Below, one piece after another: positions 24,491-33,394 of a stretch of 64,000 bases of DNA (position 1 is its first letter; each line of letters begins with the position of its first letter). This DNA is from Novosphingobium sp. IK01 (GTDB taxonomy: Bacteria; Pseudomonadota; Alphaproteobacteria; Sphingomonadales; Sphingomonadaceae). The notes beneath the pieces are model-generated. The model did not search any database and had not been told where the DNA came from. It saw nothing but the letters and a program-made list of their open reading frames with translations. The translations under genes and the position numbers were made by a program. Where the stretch lies: positions 2,097,001 to 2,161,000 of the forward strand of contig NZ_BTFW01000001.1 of NCBI RefSeq assembly GCF_033242265.1. Direction: 5' to 3'.

Positions 24491-25813
24491 ATGGCCACAG
24501 CGGCGCCTTTGAGGGATGAAACCGAAGAGATGATGACCCCTGCCCACCGCTTCAAGCGGGTCTCCGTGATCGGCCTTGGCTATATCGGCCTGCCCACTGC
24601 TGCCGTCTTTGCGTCCCGCGGGATCGAGGTGATCGGCGTGGACGTCAACGAGATCGCGGTCCAGACCATCAACAAGGGGCGCATCCACATCGTCGAGCCC
24701 GACCTCGACATGGTGGTCCACGCCGCCGCGCGCGAGGGGCGCCTGCGCGCCACGCTCACGCCCGAACCGGCAGACGCCTTCCTGATCGCCGTGCCCACAC
24801 CGTTCCGCGAAGGGCACGAGCCCGACCTTTCCTATATCGAGGCCGCCGCCAGGGCGATTGCCCCGGTTCTGGTCAAGGGCAATCTGGTCGTGCTCGAATC
24901 GACATCCCCGGTGGGGACGACCGAGCAGATCGCCGCCTGGCTCGCCGCCGAACGGCCCGATCTTTCCTTCCCGCAGGACGCGGGCGACGAGGCCGACATC
25001 CGCATCGCCTATTGCCCGGAGCGCGTGCTGCCCGGCCATGTCCTGCGCGAACTGGTGGAGAACGACCGCGTGATCGGCGGCTTGACCGCGCGCTGCTCGG
25101 CCGAGGCGGTTTCGCTCTACAGCACGTTCGTGAAGGGGGAATGCGTGGTCACCACCGCGCGCACCGCCGAGATGTGCAAGCTGACCGAAAACGCCTTCCG
25201 CGACGTCAACATCGCCTTTGCCAACGAACTGTCGATCCTGTCGGACAAGCTGGGCATCAGCGTGTGGGAACTGATCCGGCTGGCCAACCGCCATCCGCGC
25301 GTCAACATTCTCCAGCCCGGCCCCGGCGTGGGCGGCCATTGCATCGCGGTCGACCCGTGGTTCATCGTCAACCGCAACCCGAATGAGGCAAAGCTGATCC
25401 ACAGCGCCCGGCTGGTCAACGACAGCAAGCCGCACTGGGTGGTCGACAAAGTGATGGAGGCCGCCCGCGCCGTCGCCGCGCGCAAGGGTTGCGCGCCCGA
25501 GGAGGTCCGCGTGGCCGCCTTCGGCCTCGCCTTCAAGCCCGACATCGACGACTTGCGCGAAAGCCCGGCGGTGGAAATCGTCAAGGACCTCGCCGCCCGC
25601 TTCACCCGGCCGATTCTGGCCGTGGAACCCAATATCGCCGCCCTGCCGCCTGCCCTGTCGGCCTGCGGTGTCGAACTGATCGACGGCTTTGCCGCTCTCG
25701 ATCAGGCCGATGTCTGGACCCTGCTGGTCGATCACCGCCCGTTCAAGACCGTCTCGCCCAAGCGGCGCGACGGGGTGGAGATCGTCGATGCGCGCGGGAT
25801 CTGGACGGACTGA
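24491..25813 (+). CDS. wecC: UDP-N-acetyl-D-mannosamine dehydrogenase-type nucleotide-sugar dehydrogenase
   Basis: 440 residues. It oxidises UDP-ManNAc (or a related UDP-sugar) to the uronic acid with two NAD+, supplying an acidic sugar. The NAD-binding Rossmann motif VSVIGLGYIGLPTAAVFA is at residues 24-41. EMCKLTENAFRDVNIAFANE holds catalytic residues and GVGGHCIAVDPWF the nucleophilic Cys284. The C-terminal UDP-binding domain (FGLAFKPDIDDLRESPA) is complete. The WecC assignment rests on overall pattern; UDP-Glc or GDP-Man specificity is not excluded. First gene of the synthesis segment. Confidence 0.85.
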   Translation: MATAAPLRDETEEMMTPAHRFKRVSVIGLGYIGLPTAAVFASRGIEVIGVDVNEIAVQTINKGRIHIVEPDLDMVVHAAAREGRLRATLTPEPADAFLIAVPTPFREGHEPDLSYIEAAARAIAPVLVKGNLVVLESTSPVGTTEQIAAWLAAERPDLSFPQDAGDEADIRIAYCPERVLPGHVLRELVENDRVIGGLTARCSAEAVSLYSTFVKGECVVTTARTAEMCKLTENAFRDVNIAFANELSILSDKLGISVWELIRLANRHPRVNILQPGPGVGGHCIAVDPWFIVNRNPNEAKLIHSARLVNDSKPHWVVDKVMEAARAVAARKGCAPEEVRVAAFGLAFKPDIDDLRESPAVEIVKDLAARFTRPILAVEPNIAALPPALSACGVELIDGFAALDQADVWTLLVDHRPFKTVSPKRRDGVEIVDARGIWTD

Positions 25814-25859
25814 CCACCCTCGCACAGCCCCGCCCGGCGCGGGGCCCCATGGGGAGCCG

Positions 25860-28800
25860 ATGATCGAAGCCCGTACCCATGACCCCGCCGCTCCGCAGCC
25901 CTCCTCTCCCTCCAGCCCGCCTGCCCCCCCTCTCCATTCCCATGTTCGCCTGCTCGGGCCGGAAGGCCTGAGCCACCGCGAAGACGCCCCCGAAGGCACC
26001 AAAGCCGGGCGTGACAGCACCGGGGATGTCGAGATCGATGGGACCGCCCTCGCGGATGTGTCCTTTGCGCCCACGCCCGTTCAGGCCGCGCCCCTCCGGT
26101 TTTTCCCCGCGCCCTCTCCCGATCCTTGTACCCTCGTGCGGGCAAGCGCGGCGGGCCCCACCGCATCTCCGGTCATGGCCGGGCCTCTTGCCGCCGGGGC
26201 GCCGCCTCCGGCTGACCCTATGCCCGCCGCCCCTGTGTTCGCCGACACCATGCTGGCCGACCTGCTGGCCTGGCGCCAGCGCGCCGAGCAGGCCGAGCAC
26301 CTGGCTGCGCTGGCCAAGGCCCAGGCTCTCGAACAGGAACGGCTGATCGAGGCCTATGAACTGCGCGAGCAGGTCGTCATTCAGGACATGCCCTATCAAC
26401 TGGGCGCGCTGCTCATCCGCAGTTTTCGTTCGCCTGTCGGGCTCTGGCGGCTGCCCTCCGGGCTGCTGGCCTTGCGGCGCAAGGCGCGGCGGGCCAAGGC
26501 GGCCCCGGCAAGGGCCAGCGTCCCGATGCTACGGCCTGCCAAGGACCTGAGCCATGCGAGCAAGGCCCCGGAAGCGGTGCTTCTGCCTGCTCCGCCGATC
26601 ACCCGCGCCCGGCAACGCGCGCTCGAACAGGCCCGCGCCGAGGAAGAAGCCCGTGCGAAGGCCGAGGCCCTCGCCGAGAGCCAGGCCCTCGCCCGCGCGC
26701 AAGCCGAAGTGGAAGCCGCCGCACAGGCCGTTGCCAGGGCTGCGGCCCAGGCCGCCGCACAAGCCGAAGCCAGGGCAAGCGCCCAAGCGCAGGCGGAGGC
26801 GCGCGCGGAAGCGATGGCCCGCGCAAAAATCCTGACAGAACAGGCGCGGACCCTGTTGCCCGACGATCCGGCGGGCGCGGCGCAGGCCGCCATGGCCGCC
26901 CATGCCGCCGATCCGCGCCCGTGGCGGGCCAAGTGGCTGGCCTTCCGGCTCTATGACATCGGCCAGTTGCGCCAGCCCGCCGCCTTGCTGGCCGGATTGC
27001 CCGCCGATCTCGCGCTCAGCCCGTCGGAAGACTTGCGCGTTCGCCAGATCGAGGCGCAGGCCCGCCTGCTCGACCAGGGCCTCTCGCTGCCAGAACCCGC
27101 GCGCAAACCGGCCTATGAGCCATGCCCGCGCAGCCTGCTCTATTGCGCGGCAAGCGCGCTGCCCTGGCATACCAGCGGCTATACCACCCGCACACAGGCG
27201 CTGCTTCAGGCCCTTGCCGCCCATGGCGCCGGGGAGGATCCACAGCAGGCCATCACGCTGACCGCGCTGACCCGCGCCGGCTACCCGTGGGACCGTTCGG
27301 ACAGCACGGGCACGCCCGAAGACATCACCTCGCATCACGACGGGATCGACTGGCACCATGTGCGCCATCCCTCGCAGTCCATGCCGCTCGATCTCTATGT
27401 CGCGCGGGCGGCCATCGGCATCGCGCGCGTGGCCCGCAACGCACAAGTGGCGGTGATCCATGCCGCGTCCAACCATGTCAACGCGTTGCCCGCGCTCGTC
27501 GCCGCCCGGCGGCTGGGGATCCCGTTTCATTACGAGATGCGCGGGCTGTGGGAGCTGAGCCGGGCGGCCAATGTCGCCGGGTTCGACCAGAGCGAGCGGT
27601 TCGCGCTGGGGCTGGCGCTCGAAGCGCAAGTCGCCCACGCGGCGGACCACCTCCATGTCATCTCGCGCCCGCTGGCCGATCATGTGATCGCGCGCTGGGG
27701 CATTGATCCGGCGCGGGTGACGATCCTGCCCAACGGCATTGACGCCGCCCGCTTTGCCGCCATCGCACCGCCACGCGCCGCCGCCTTCACGCTGGGCTAT
27801 GCCGGGGCGCTGGTCGGCTATGAAGGGCTCGACCTCCTGCTCGACGCGCTGGCCCTGCTGCGCGCGCAAGACCGAACGATTGCGCTGACGATCATCGGCG
27901 ATGGTCCGCTGCGCGAGGCCCTCGAACAGCAGGCCCTGCGGCTCGGGCTGGCCGGACAGGTCCACTTTGCCGGACGCCTTGCGCCCGACGAGGCCCGCGC
28001 GCGTCTGGCCACATGCCATGCCACCGCCCTGCCCCGCCGGGCCAGCCCGGTGACCGAACTGGTGCCCCCGATCAAGCTGGTCGAGGCCATGGCGCTGGGC
28101 GTCGTGCCGGTCGTGCCCGACCTGCCGGTCTTCCGCGCCGAGGCGCGCGACGGGGAAACCGCGCTGTTCTTCCGGGCCGACGATGCCGCCAGTCTGGCGC
28201 AAGCCATTGCCCGCCTGCACGACGATGGCGCGCTCACCCGCCGCCTGGGCGAAACTGCGCGCGCCCATGCGCTGGGCACCCGCGACTGGGCGCAGCAGGC
28301 CGCCGCCATCGCCGCGCATCTGCCCGCTCCACCCGAACCACTGCCCGAAACCACGGCTGCGGAGGACGGTGCCGCGCCAGAACCGGAACCCGAAGTCGTC
28401 CCCTTCCCCGATTGCCTGCCCGACAAGCCCGCGCTGATCGCCGCCGTGGCCGATCAGGGGGCCGCGCCCGCGCTGGCCGCGCTCGACGCGGTCGACTGGG
28501 ACGACGATGCCGGGCGTGCCGATGGGGCCTTGCGCCTCGCCGCCCTGCTGGCCGAGGCTGACCTGCACGAAGCCGGGGCCGTTCTGGCCGAGGAAGCGCT
28601 TACCCGCGACCGCTCGCCCGCCACGCTGCTGCGCGCCTATGCCGCCTTTCAGCGGGCGGGGCAGTTCGCCCGCTGCGACGATCTTCTCGCCGAGCTGGAC
28701 CACCACCCGGCCCGCCATACCGACAAGGCCCTGCCCGCGCGGATCGAACGGTTGCGGCAGGGCTATGCCGGGCAGCTCGACATGCTGCGCCTGATCGGTC

Positions 28801-30299
28801 CGCGCCGAGCGCGGGTGATGCCGCCGGTGCCCGGTCGGCTGTGCTATGTGCTGCACAATTCCCTGCCCTGGACTTCGGGCGGCTATGCCACGCGCAGCCA
28901 CGGGCTGGCCCGCGGGCTTCAGGACGCCGGGTGCGAGGTCATCGTGCTCTCACGGCCCGGTTACCCCTGCGACGTTCTTCCCGCAGCCGAGACCGAATCT
29001 TTGCCCGAAGAGGATGTGATCGAGGGCATCCGCTATCTGCGCACGCCCAGGCCTTCGCGCGCCAAGATGCGCTATGCCCGCTATGTTCCGGCGGCAGCGG
29101 CCGCGCTGGAGGCCCGTTTTCGCGCCTTGCGCCCTGCCGTGGTCGTGGCCGCCTCGAACCATGTCGTTGCCCTGCCCGCGCTGATCGCGGCGCGACGGCT
29201 GGGCATTCCGTTCGCCTACGAGGTGCGCGGCTTCTGGGAAGTGACGCGCATGTCACGCAACGCAGCCTATGCCCGGACGGCGGCCTACAAGGTTCAGGAA
29301 CTGCTCGAAACCGCGATTGCCCGGCAGGCCGATCAGGTCTTCACGCTGACCGCGCCGATGCGCGAGGAACTGGCCGGGCGCGGGGTTCCGCCCGAACGCA
29401 TCGCGCTCCTGCCCAATTCGTGCGATCCCGCGCGCTTTCAACCGGCCCGCCTCGATCCGGCAGGTTCCACCATGCCGCCCCATCCGCTGTTTCCCCAAGG
29501 GGTTCCGGTGATCGGCTATGTCGGCACTTTCGTCGACTACGAGGGGCTGGAAGATCTGGCGCTGGCCTGCGCCCGGTTGAGGCGCGAGGGGCGGGAATTC
29601 CGCCTGCTGCTGGTCGGCAGCGAGAACACCAGCGGACAGGATGCCCGGCCCGAGGCGAAGACGGACGCAACACCGGGTGCCCAGCCGGCCGATCAGCCCG
29701 ACACACAGCCGATCCCCCCCGCCGATGAGACAGACAATCTGGAAGGCACGCCGGAAAACGGGCCCGACGACTTGGCCGAAACCGCGCCTGACGAGGCTGT
29801 TCCCCTCGGCCCGATCAGCCAGGCGATTGCCGCCATCGCGCAGGACGGCGGCTTTGCCGACTGGCTGATCATGCCCGGCCGCGTGCCTCACGAAGAGGTC
29901 GAGAACTGGTACGCCCGGATCGACATCTGCCCGTTCCCGCGCAAGCCATGGCCGGTGTGCGAGATGGTCTCGCCGATGAAGCCGCTCGAAGCGCTGGCGA
30001 TGGAAAAGGCGGTGGTCGTGCCCGATGTGCGCGCACTGGCCGAGATGATCACGCACGAGGCCACCGGCCTTGTCTATGCCAAGGGCGATATCGAGAGTCT
30101 GGCTGCCGCGCTGGCCCGCCTGCTCGACGATCAGGCCTTGCGCCAGACACTGGGGCGGCAGGGCCGCGAATGGGTCGTGGCCGAGCGCACCTGGGCCCGA
30201 ACCGGCGCGACCGCCTGCGCGCTGCTCGCCCCGTTCCTCGCCCAGTCCCTCCCCCAATCCCCCGCCACCACGCCTTGCCCGCAGGAGGATGCCGCATGA
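25860..30299 (+). CDS. Giant tandem glycosyltransferase (two GT4-type domains in one chain)
   Basis: 1479 residues. Residues 1-220 are Pro/Ala-rich; an Ala/Glu/Arg coiled coil spans about 255-335. The first GT-B glycosyltransferase covers about 421-820 (LPWHTSGYTTRTQ, ASNHVNALPALVAARRLGIPF, PNGIDAARF, PPIKLVEAMALG). A helical TPR-like linker follows (845-985), then a second GT-B domain from 992 to the end (LPWTSGGYATRSHG, ASNHVVALPALIAARRLGIPF, SPMKPLEALAMEKAV) with an acidic low-complexity insert at about 1254-1317. The two halves are clearly related, which suggests internal duplication. Probably cytoplasmic polymer synthesis; the sugar is unknown. Confidence 0.85.
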   Translation: MIEARTHDPAAPQPSSPSSPPAPPLHSHVRLLGPEGLSHREDAPEGTKAGRDSTGDVEIDGTALADVSFAPTPVQAAPLRFFPAPSPDPCTLVRASAAGPTASPVMAGPLAAGAPPPADPMPAAPVFADTMLADLLAWRQRAEQAEHLAALAKAQALEQERLIEAYELREQVVIQDMPYQLGALLIRSFRSPVGLWRLPSGLLALRRKARRAKAAPARASVPMLRPAKDLSHASKAPEAVLLPAPPITRARQRALEQARAEEEARAKAEALAESQALARAQAEVEAAAQAVARAAAQAAAQAEARASAQAQAEARAEAMARAKILTEQARTLLPDDPAGAAQAAMAAHAADPRPWRAKWLAFRLYDIGQLRQPAALLAGLPADLALSPSEDLRVRQIEAQARLLDQGLSLPEPARKPAYEPCPRSLLYCAASALPWHTSGYTTRTQALLQALAAHGAGEDPQQAITLTALTRAGYPWDRSDSTGTPEDITSHHDGIDWHHVRHPSQSMPLDLYVARAAIGIARVARNAQVAVIHAASNHVNALPALVAARRLGIPFHYEMRGLWELSRAANVAGFDQSERFALGLALEAQVAHAADHLHVISRPLADHVIARWGIDPARVTILPNGIDAARFAAIAPPRAAAFTLGYAGALVGYEGLDLLLDALALLRAQDRTIALTIIGDGPLREALEQQALRLGLAGQVHFAGRLAPDEARARLATCHATALPRRASPVTELVPPIKLVEAMALGVVPVVPDLPVFRAEARDGETALFFRADDAASLAQAIARLHDDGALTRRLGETARAHALGTRDWAQQAAAIAAHLPAPPEPLPETTAAEDGAAPEPEPEVVPFPDCLPDKPALIAAVADQGAAPALAALDAVDWDDDAGRADGALRLAALLAEADLHEAGAVLAEEALTRDRSPATLLRAYAAFQRAGQFARCDDLLAELDHHPARHTDKALPARIERLRQGYAGQLDMLRLIGPRRARVMPPVPGRLCYVLHNSLPWTSGGYATRSHGLARGLQDAGCEVIVLSRPGYPCDVLPAAETESLPEEDVIEGIRYLRTPRPSRAKMRYARYVPAAAAALEARFRALRPAVVVAASNHVVALPALIAARRLGIPFAYEVRGFWEVTRMSRNAAYARTAAYKVQELLETAIARQADQVFTLTAPMREELAGRGVPPERIALLPNSCDPARFQPARLDPAGSTMPPHPLFPQGVPVIGYVGTFVDYEGLEDLALACARLRREGREFRLLLVGSENTSGQDARPEAKTDATPGAQPADQPDTQPIPPADETDNLEGTPENGPDDLAETAPDEAVPLGPISQAIAAIAQDGGFADWLIMPGRVPHEEVENWYARIDICPFPRKPWPVCEMVSPMKPLEALAMEKAVVVPDVRALAEMITHEATGLVYAKGDIESLAAALARLLDDQALRQTLGRQGREWVVAERTWARTGATACALLAPFLAQSLPQSPATTPCPQEDAA

Positions 30300-31303
30300 T
30301 CGAGCTTACCCCCTTCATCCGCCAGTTGCGGCGCAGGATGGCCGCCCTGACACCCGGTCCCAACCGCTTTGCGATCAGGACCGGCACGGTGCCTGTCCAC
30401 TTCCGCGTGCATTTCGTGCCCGGCGCCACGGGGATGCTCGTCTCGTTCCATGGGGCGACCTGCCGGGCGCGGCGCGAGGCGCCGATCTTCAACGCCTTCA
30501 ACCCCGATCTGACCGCGCTGCATCAGGTGAGCGTGAGCGATCCCTCGATGCAGCTTCCCGGCGATTTCCGCATCGCGTGGTTTGCCGGGCACGAAGGGTT
30601 CGACACCCCCGCCCTGTTCGCCCGCGTCTTTCGCGACATGGCGCGCACACTGGGCGTGGAGCGCACGCTGTTCTTCGGGACATCGGGCGGCGGCTTTGCC
30701 GCGCTGGTGCAATCGCATGCCATGCCCGGATCGGTCGCGGTGGTGGTCAACCCGCAGACTTCGATCCTGCGCTATCATCCCACGCTCGTCGAACCCTATC
30801 GGCAGGCCTGCTGGCCCGCGCTGGCCGGGAACGAGGATCTGGCCGGGGCGATAGAGGCCGATTGCACCCGCCTCTATGGCGAGGGGTTCCGCAACACGGT
30901 GATCTATATCCAGTCACTGGGCGACCGGCATCACTATCGCGCCCACATGCTGCCCTTTGCCGCCGCCATTTCGGCCCGCGCGCAGGCCGACCGCGTGCTG
31001 TTCCACACCCGCTACAACGGGGTTCACGGCCACAGCCAGAGCCGCGAGGACTATGCCGACTGGCTGCGCGCCGCCGCGCTCAGCCCCTCGACCGCCCCGC
31101 TCGACCTGCTCGACACCTGGCACGGGTTGAACGCCCCCGCACGAACCCGGAACGCGCAAGCCCAAAGCCCCCAACCGCACCCCGCGCCCGCCTCCTTCCC
31201 CCGCAGCGACGACACGCGCCCCGCCGACATCCAGACCAGCGCCCGGCTCGAAACCTGGCTGGAGCGGCAATCCGCCCCCACCCCCGCACGGAAGGCTGCC
31301 TGA
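30296..31303 (+). CDS. Alpha/beta-hydrolase-like protein of the polysaccharide locus
   Basis: 335 residues, no signal peptide. TLFFGTSGGGFAALVQSHAMPG contains a nucleophile elbow (G-T-S-G-G) and GVHGHSQS near residue 240 may supply the His, so an alpha/beta-hydrolase or acyltransferase fold is likely. The last ~60 residues are Pro-rich and disordered. The role is unknown; trimming or acylation of the polymer would fit the context. ATGA overlap with the tandem glycosyltransferase and TGATG overlap with the GSCFA gene place it firmly in the operon. Confidence 0.65.
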   Translation: MIELTPFIRQLRRRMAALTPGPNRFAIRTGTVPVHFRVHFVPGATGMLVSFHGATCRARREAPIFNAFNPDLTALHQVSVSDPSMQLPGDFRIAWFAGHEGFDTPALFARVFRDMARTLGVERTLFFGTSGGGFAALVQSHAMPGSVAVVVNPQTSILRYHPTLVEPYRQACWPALAGNEDLAGAIEADCTRLYGEGFRNTVIYIQSLGDRHHYRAHMLPFAAAISARAQADRVLFHTRYNGVHGHSQSREDYADWLRAAALSPSTAPLDLLDTWHGLNAPARTRNAQAQSPQPHPAPASFPRSDDTRPADIQTSARLETWLERQSAPTPARKAA

Positions 31304-32358
31304 TGATCAATCCCTATCGCGGGCGCCCGACACGCGCGTTCTGGAAGGCCGCCGTGGCCCAGCGCCATCTGGCCGATATCGACGAACTGTGGGCGCCCAT
31401 GGCGCTTACCCCGGCCGACCGCATCGCCACGGCGGGAAGCTGCTTTGCCCAGCATATCGGGCAGGCGCTGGCCCGGCGCGGCGCGCATTTCCTCGATTGC
31501 GAGCCGCCCCCGCCGATCTTTGCCGATACGGAGGAAGCGCGCCGCTTCGGCTATCGCGTGTTCTCGTGCCGCTATGGCAATGTCTATACCGCGCGCCAGA
31601 TGCGCCAGCTCGCCGAGGAAGCACTGGACCTGCGCCCCCCGTGCGAGACCGTGTGGGAGCGCGAGGGCCGTTTTTACGATGCGCTGCGCCCCGGCGTCGA
31701 TCCGGTCGGGCAGGCCAGCGTGCAGGCCGTGCGCCATGCCCGCCGCCTCCATCTGGCCGCCGTGCGCACGATGCTCAAAACGCTCGATGTCATGGTCTTC
31801 ACGCTCGGGCTGACCGAATGCTGGGAAGATCTGGCCGACGGCACGGTCTATCCGGTCGCCCCCGGCACACTGGCGGGCAGTTTCGATCCGCAGGCCCATG
31901 CCTTCCGCAACTTGCGCCATGGCGAGGTTCTGGCCGACATGGAGGCGTTCTGGGCCTTGCTGCGGCAGGTCAATCCGGGCGCGCGCATGCTGCTGACGGT
32001 CTCGCCCGTGCCGCTGATGGCCACGGCGACGACCGCCCATGACCATACCGGGGGGCATGTCCTGCCCGCCACGATCTATTCCAAGTCGGTGCTGCGCGCG
32101 GTGGCCGGTGATCTGGCCGATGCCCATGCCGATATCGCCTATTTCCCGTCCTACGAGATCATCACCGGCCATCCGGCGCGCGGGATGTTCTTCAACCCCG
32201 ACTTGCGCACGGTGAACGCCATGGGGGTCGATCTCGTCATGCGGCACTTCTTCTCCGGGCCGCTGGAACAGGCCTTTGCCGCCCATGCCCCCGGCACCGA
32301 TCCGGCCCCCGAAGGGGAAGCCATCTGCGAGGAAGGCCGCATCACCGAAACGCTCTGA
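31303..32358 (+). CDS. GSCFA-domain protein
   Basis: 351 residues. The family-defining ATAGSCFAQHIGQALARRG is at the N-terminus, followed by FSCRYGNVYTARQMRQL and VFTLGLTECWED. GSCFA proteins are SGNH-hydrolase relatives that occur in bacterial surface-polysaccharide clusters; the Ser of GSCFA is the presumed nucleophile. YEIITGHPARG and FFNPDLRTVN are also typical. It probably modifies the glycan or its precursor. Coupled to its upstream neighbour. Confidence 0.85.
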   Translation: MINPYRGRPTRAFWKAAVAQRHLADIDELWAPMALTPADRIATAGSCFAQHIGQALARRGAHFLDCEPPPPIFADTEEARRFGYRVFSCRYGNVYTARQMRQLAEEALDLRPPCETVWEREGRFYDALRPGVDPVGQASVQAVRHARRLHLAAVRTMLKTLDVMVFTLGLTECWEDLADGTVYPVAPGTLAGSFDPQAHAFRNLRHGEVLADMEAFWALLRQVNPGARMLLTVSPVPLMATATTAHDHTGGHVLPATIYSKSVLRAVAGDLADAHADIAYFPSYEIITGHPARGMFFNPDLRTVNAMGVDLVMRHFFSGPLEQAFAAHAPGTDPAPEGEAICEEGRITETL

Positions 32359-32377
32359 TCCGCGAAAGGACCCTGGC

Positions 32378-33394
32378 ATGGACCCGCTGCATCCGTCCGA
32401 CACCCCGACTTCCCCCCTGCTGCTGCCTCCCCCGCCTGCCGCGTCCGGGCCGGAGCCTTCCGGATCACCGCGCCCGCTGGAAACCTTCGTCGTGCTGTGC
32501 GGCATGCCGCGCTGCGGGACGCGCCAGTTCGCCGATTTCCTCAACCGTCACCCGCGCCTGTGCCTTCAGGGCGAAATTCGCGGCACCCTTCTGGGCACGA
32601 TCCGCGGCGCGCTCGAAGCGGCCCAACAGGCCTACCCCAGGGGCTATGCCGCGCGCGCCTTTCGCGAAAAACGCGCGCGCGGGGTGATCGACCTGTTCGG
32701 CCTGCTGTCCAAGGGCAACCGGATCACCAAGCAGGGGGCCGACATCCACGGCTTCAAATGCCCGCAGATGGAGCGCCAGCAAGGCCACATCACCGCCATC
32801 GTGCGCCCGGCGTTCAAGCGGCTGGTCTGGCTCCACGCGATCCGCAACCCGGTCGACTGCTGGCTGTCGCTGCGGGCGATGCCATGGTTTTCCGACGATC
32901 CCGACCAGTTCGTCGAGCGCTATTGCAGCAGCCTCGATTACGCGCGCGCAATCGCAGAACGAAGTGGGGCAGAACGGGGCGGGACGGAAACCGGTGCGCC
33001 CCCCGTGACGGCAGGCGCGCCGGCCCCCACCTTGGCCATGGGCACGACCATCGCCGCGCTCGACCTCGACGCCTTCATCGCCAGCGCCGACAAACCCGGC
33101 TGGCTCGGCCAGCACCTGTTCACCCCGCTCGGCCTTGCCCCGAGCGCCGCCGAACTGGCCCATTTCGCCGCGACGACCGACAATCGCAATGCCACCACCC
33201 GCGCCACGGGCGCCGCGCGGTCCCGCATGCTCGATCCCGCCGACCACGCCCGGTTCGAACACCATGCCCCCCGGCTCGAAGCGGCCATCGCCGCCTACAA
33301 CGCGCGGCTGGGCACGCAACTGGCCCTGCGCCTGCCCCCGCTCCATGAGGCCCGGATCGAAGCGGAACCGGCCGACGCGAGGCACGCGGCATGA
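32378..33394 (+). CDS. Sulfotransferase-family protein
   Basis: 338 residues. VVLCGMPRCGTRQFADFLNRHP carries the 5'-phosphosulfate-binding loop of PAPS-dependent sulfotransferases (x-P-R-C/S-G-T), and LHAIRNPVDCWLSLRAMPWF matches the 3'-phosphate-binding R-N-P-x-D-x-x-x-S element. It should transfer sulfate from PAPS to a sugar hydroxyl or amine. A Pro-rich 35-residue N-terminal tail precedes the domain and there is no signal peptide. It lies 19 bases after the GSCFA gene with AAAGGA before the ATG. Confidence 0.85.
   Translation: MDPLHPSDTPTSPLLLPPPPAASGPEPSGSPRPLETFVVLCGMPRCGTRQFADFLNRHPRLCLQGEIRGTLLGTIRGALEAAQQAYPRGYAARAFREKRARGVIDLFGLLSKGNRITKQGADIHGFKCPQMERQQGHITAIVRPAFKRLVWLHAIRNPVDCWLSLRAMPWFSDDPDQFVERYCSSLDYARAIAERSGAERGGTETGAPPVTAGAPAPTLAMGTTIAALDLDAFIASADKPGWLGQHLFTPLGLAPSAAELAHFAATTDNRNATTRATGAARSRMLDPADHARFEHHAPRLEAAIAAYNARLGTQLALRLPPLHEARIEAEPADARHAA

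Noticed and set aside
30070..32358. Single long plus-strand frame covering the 3' end of the tandem glycosyltransferase gene, the hydrolase-like gene and GSCFA
   Set aside because: Only its last part (from 31303) is the GSCFA gene. The upstream part is an Arg/Ala/Pro-rich out-of-frame reading of the neighbouring genes.
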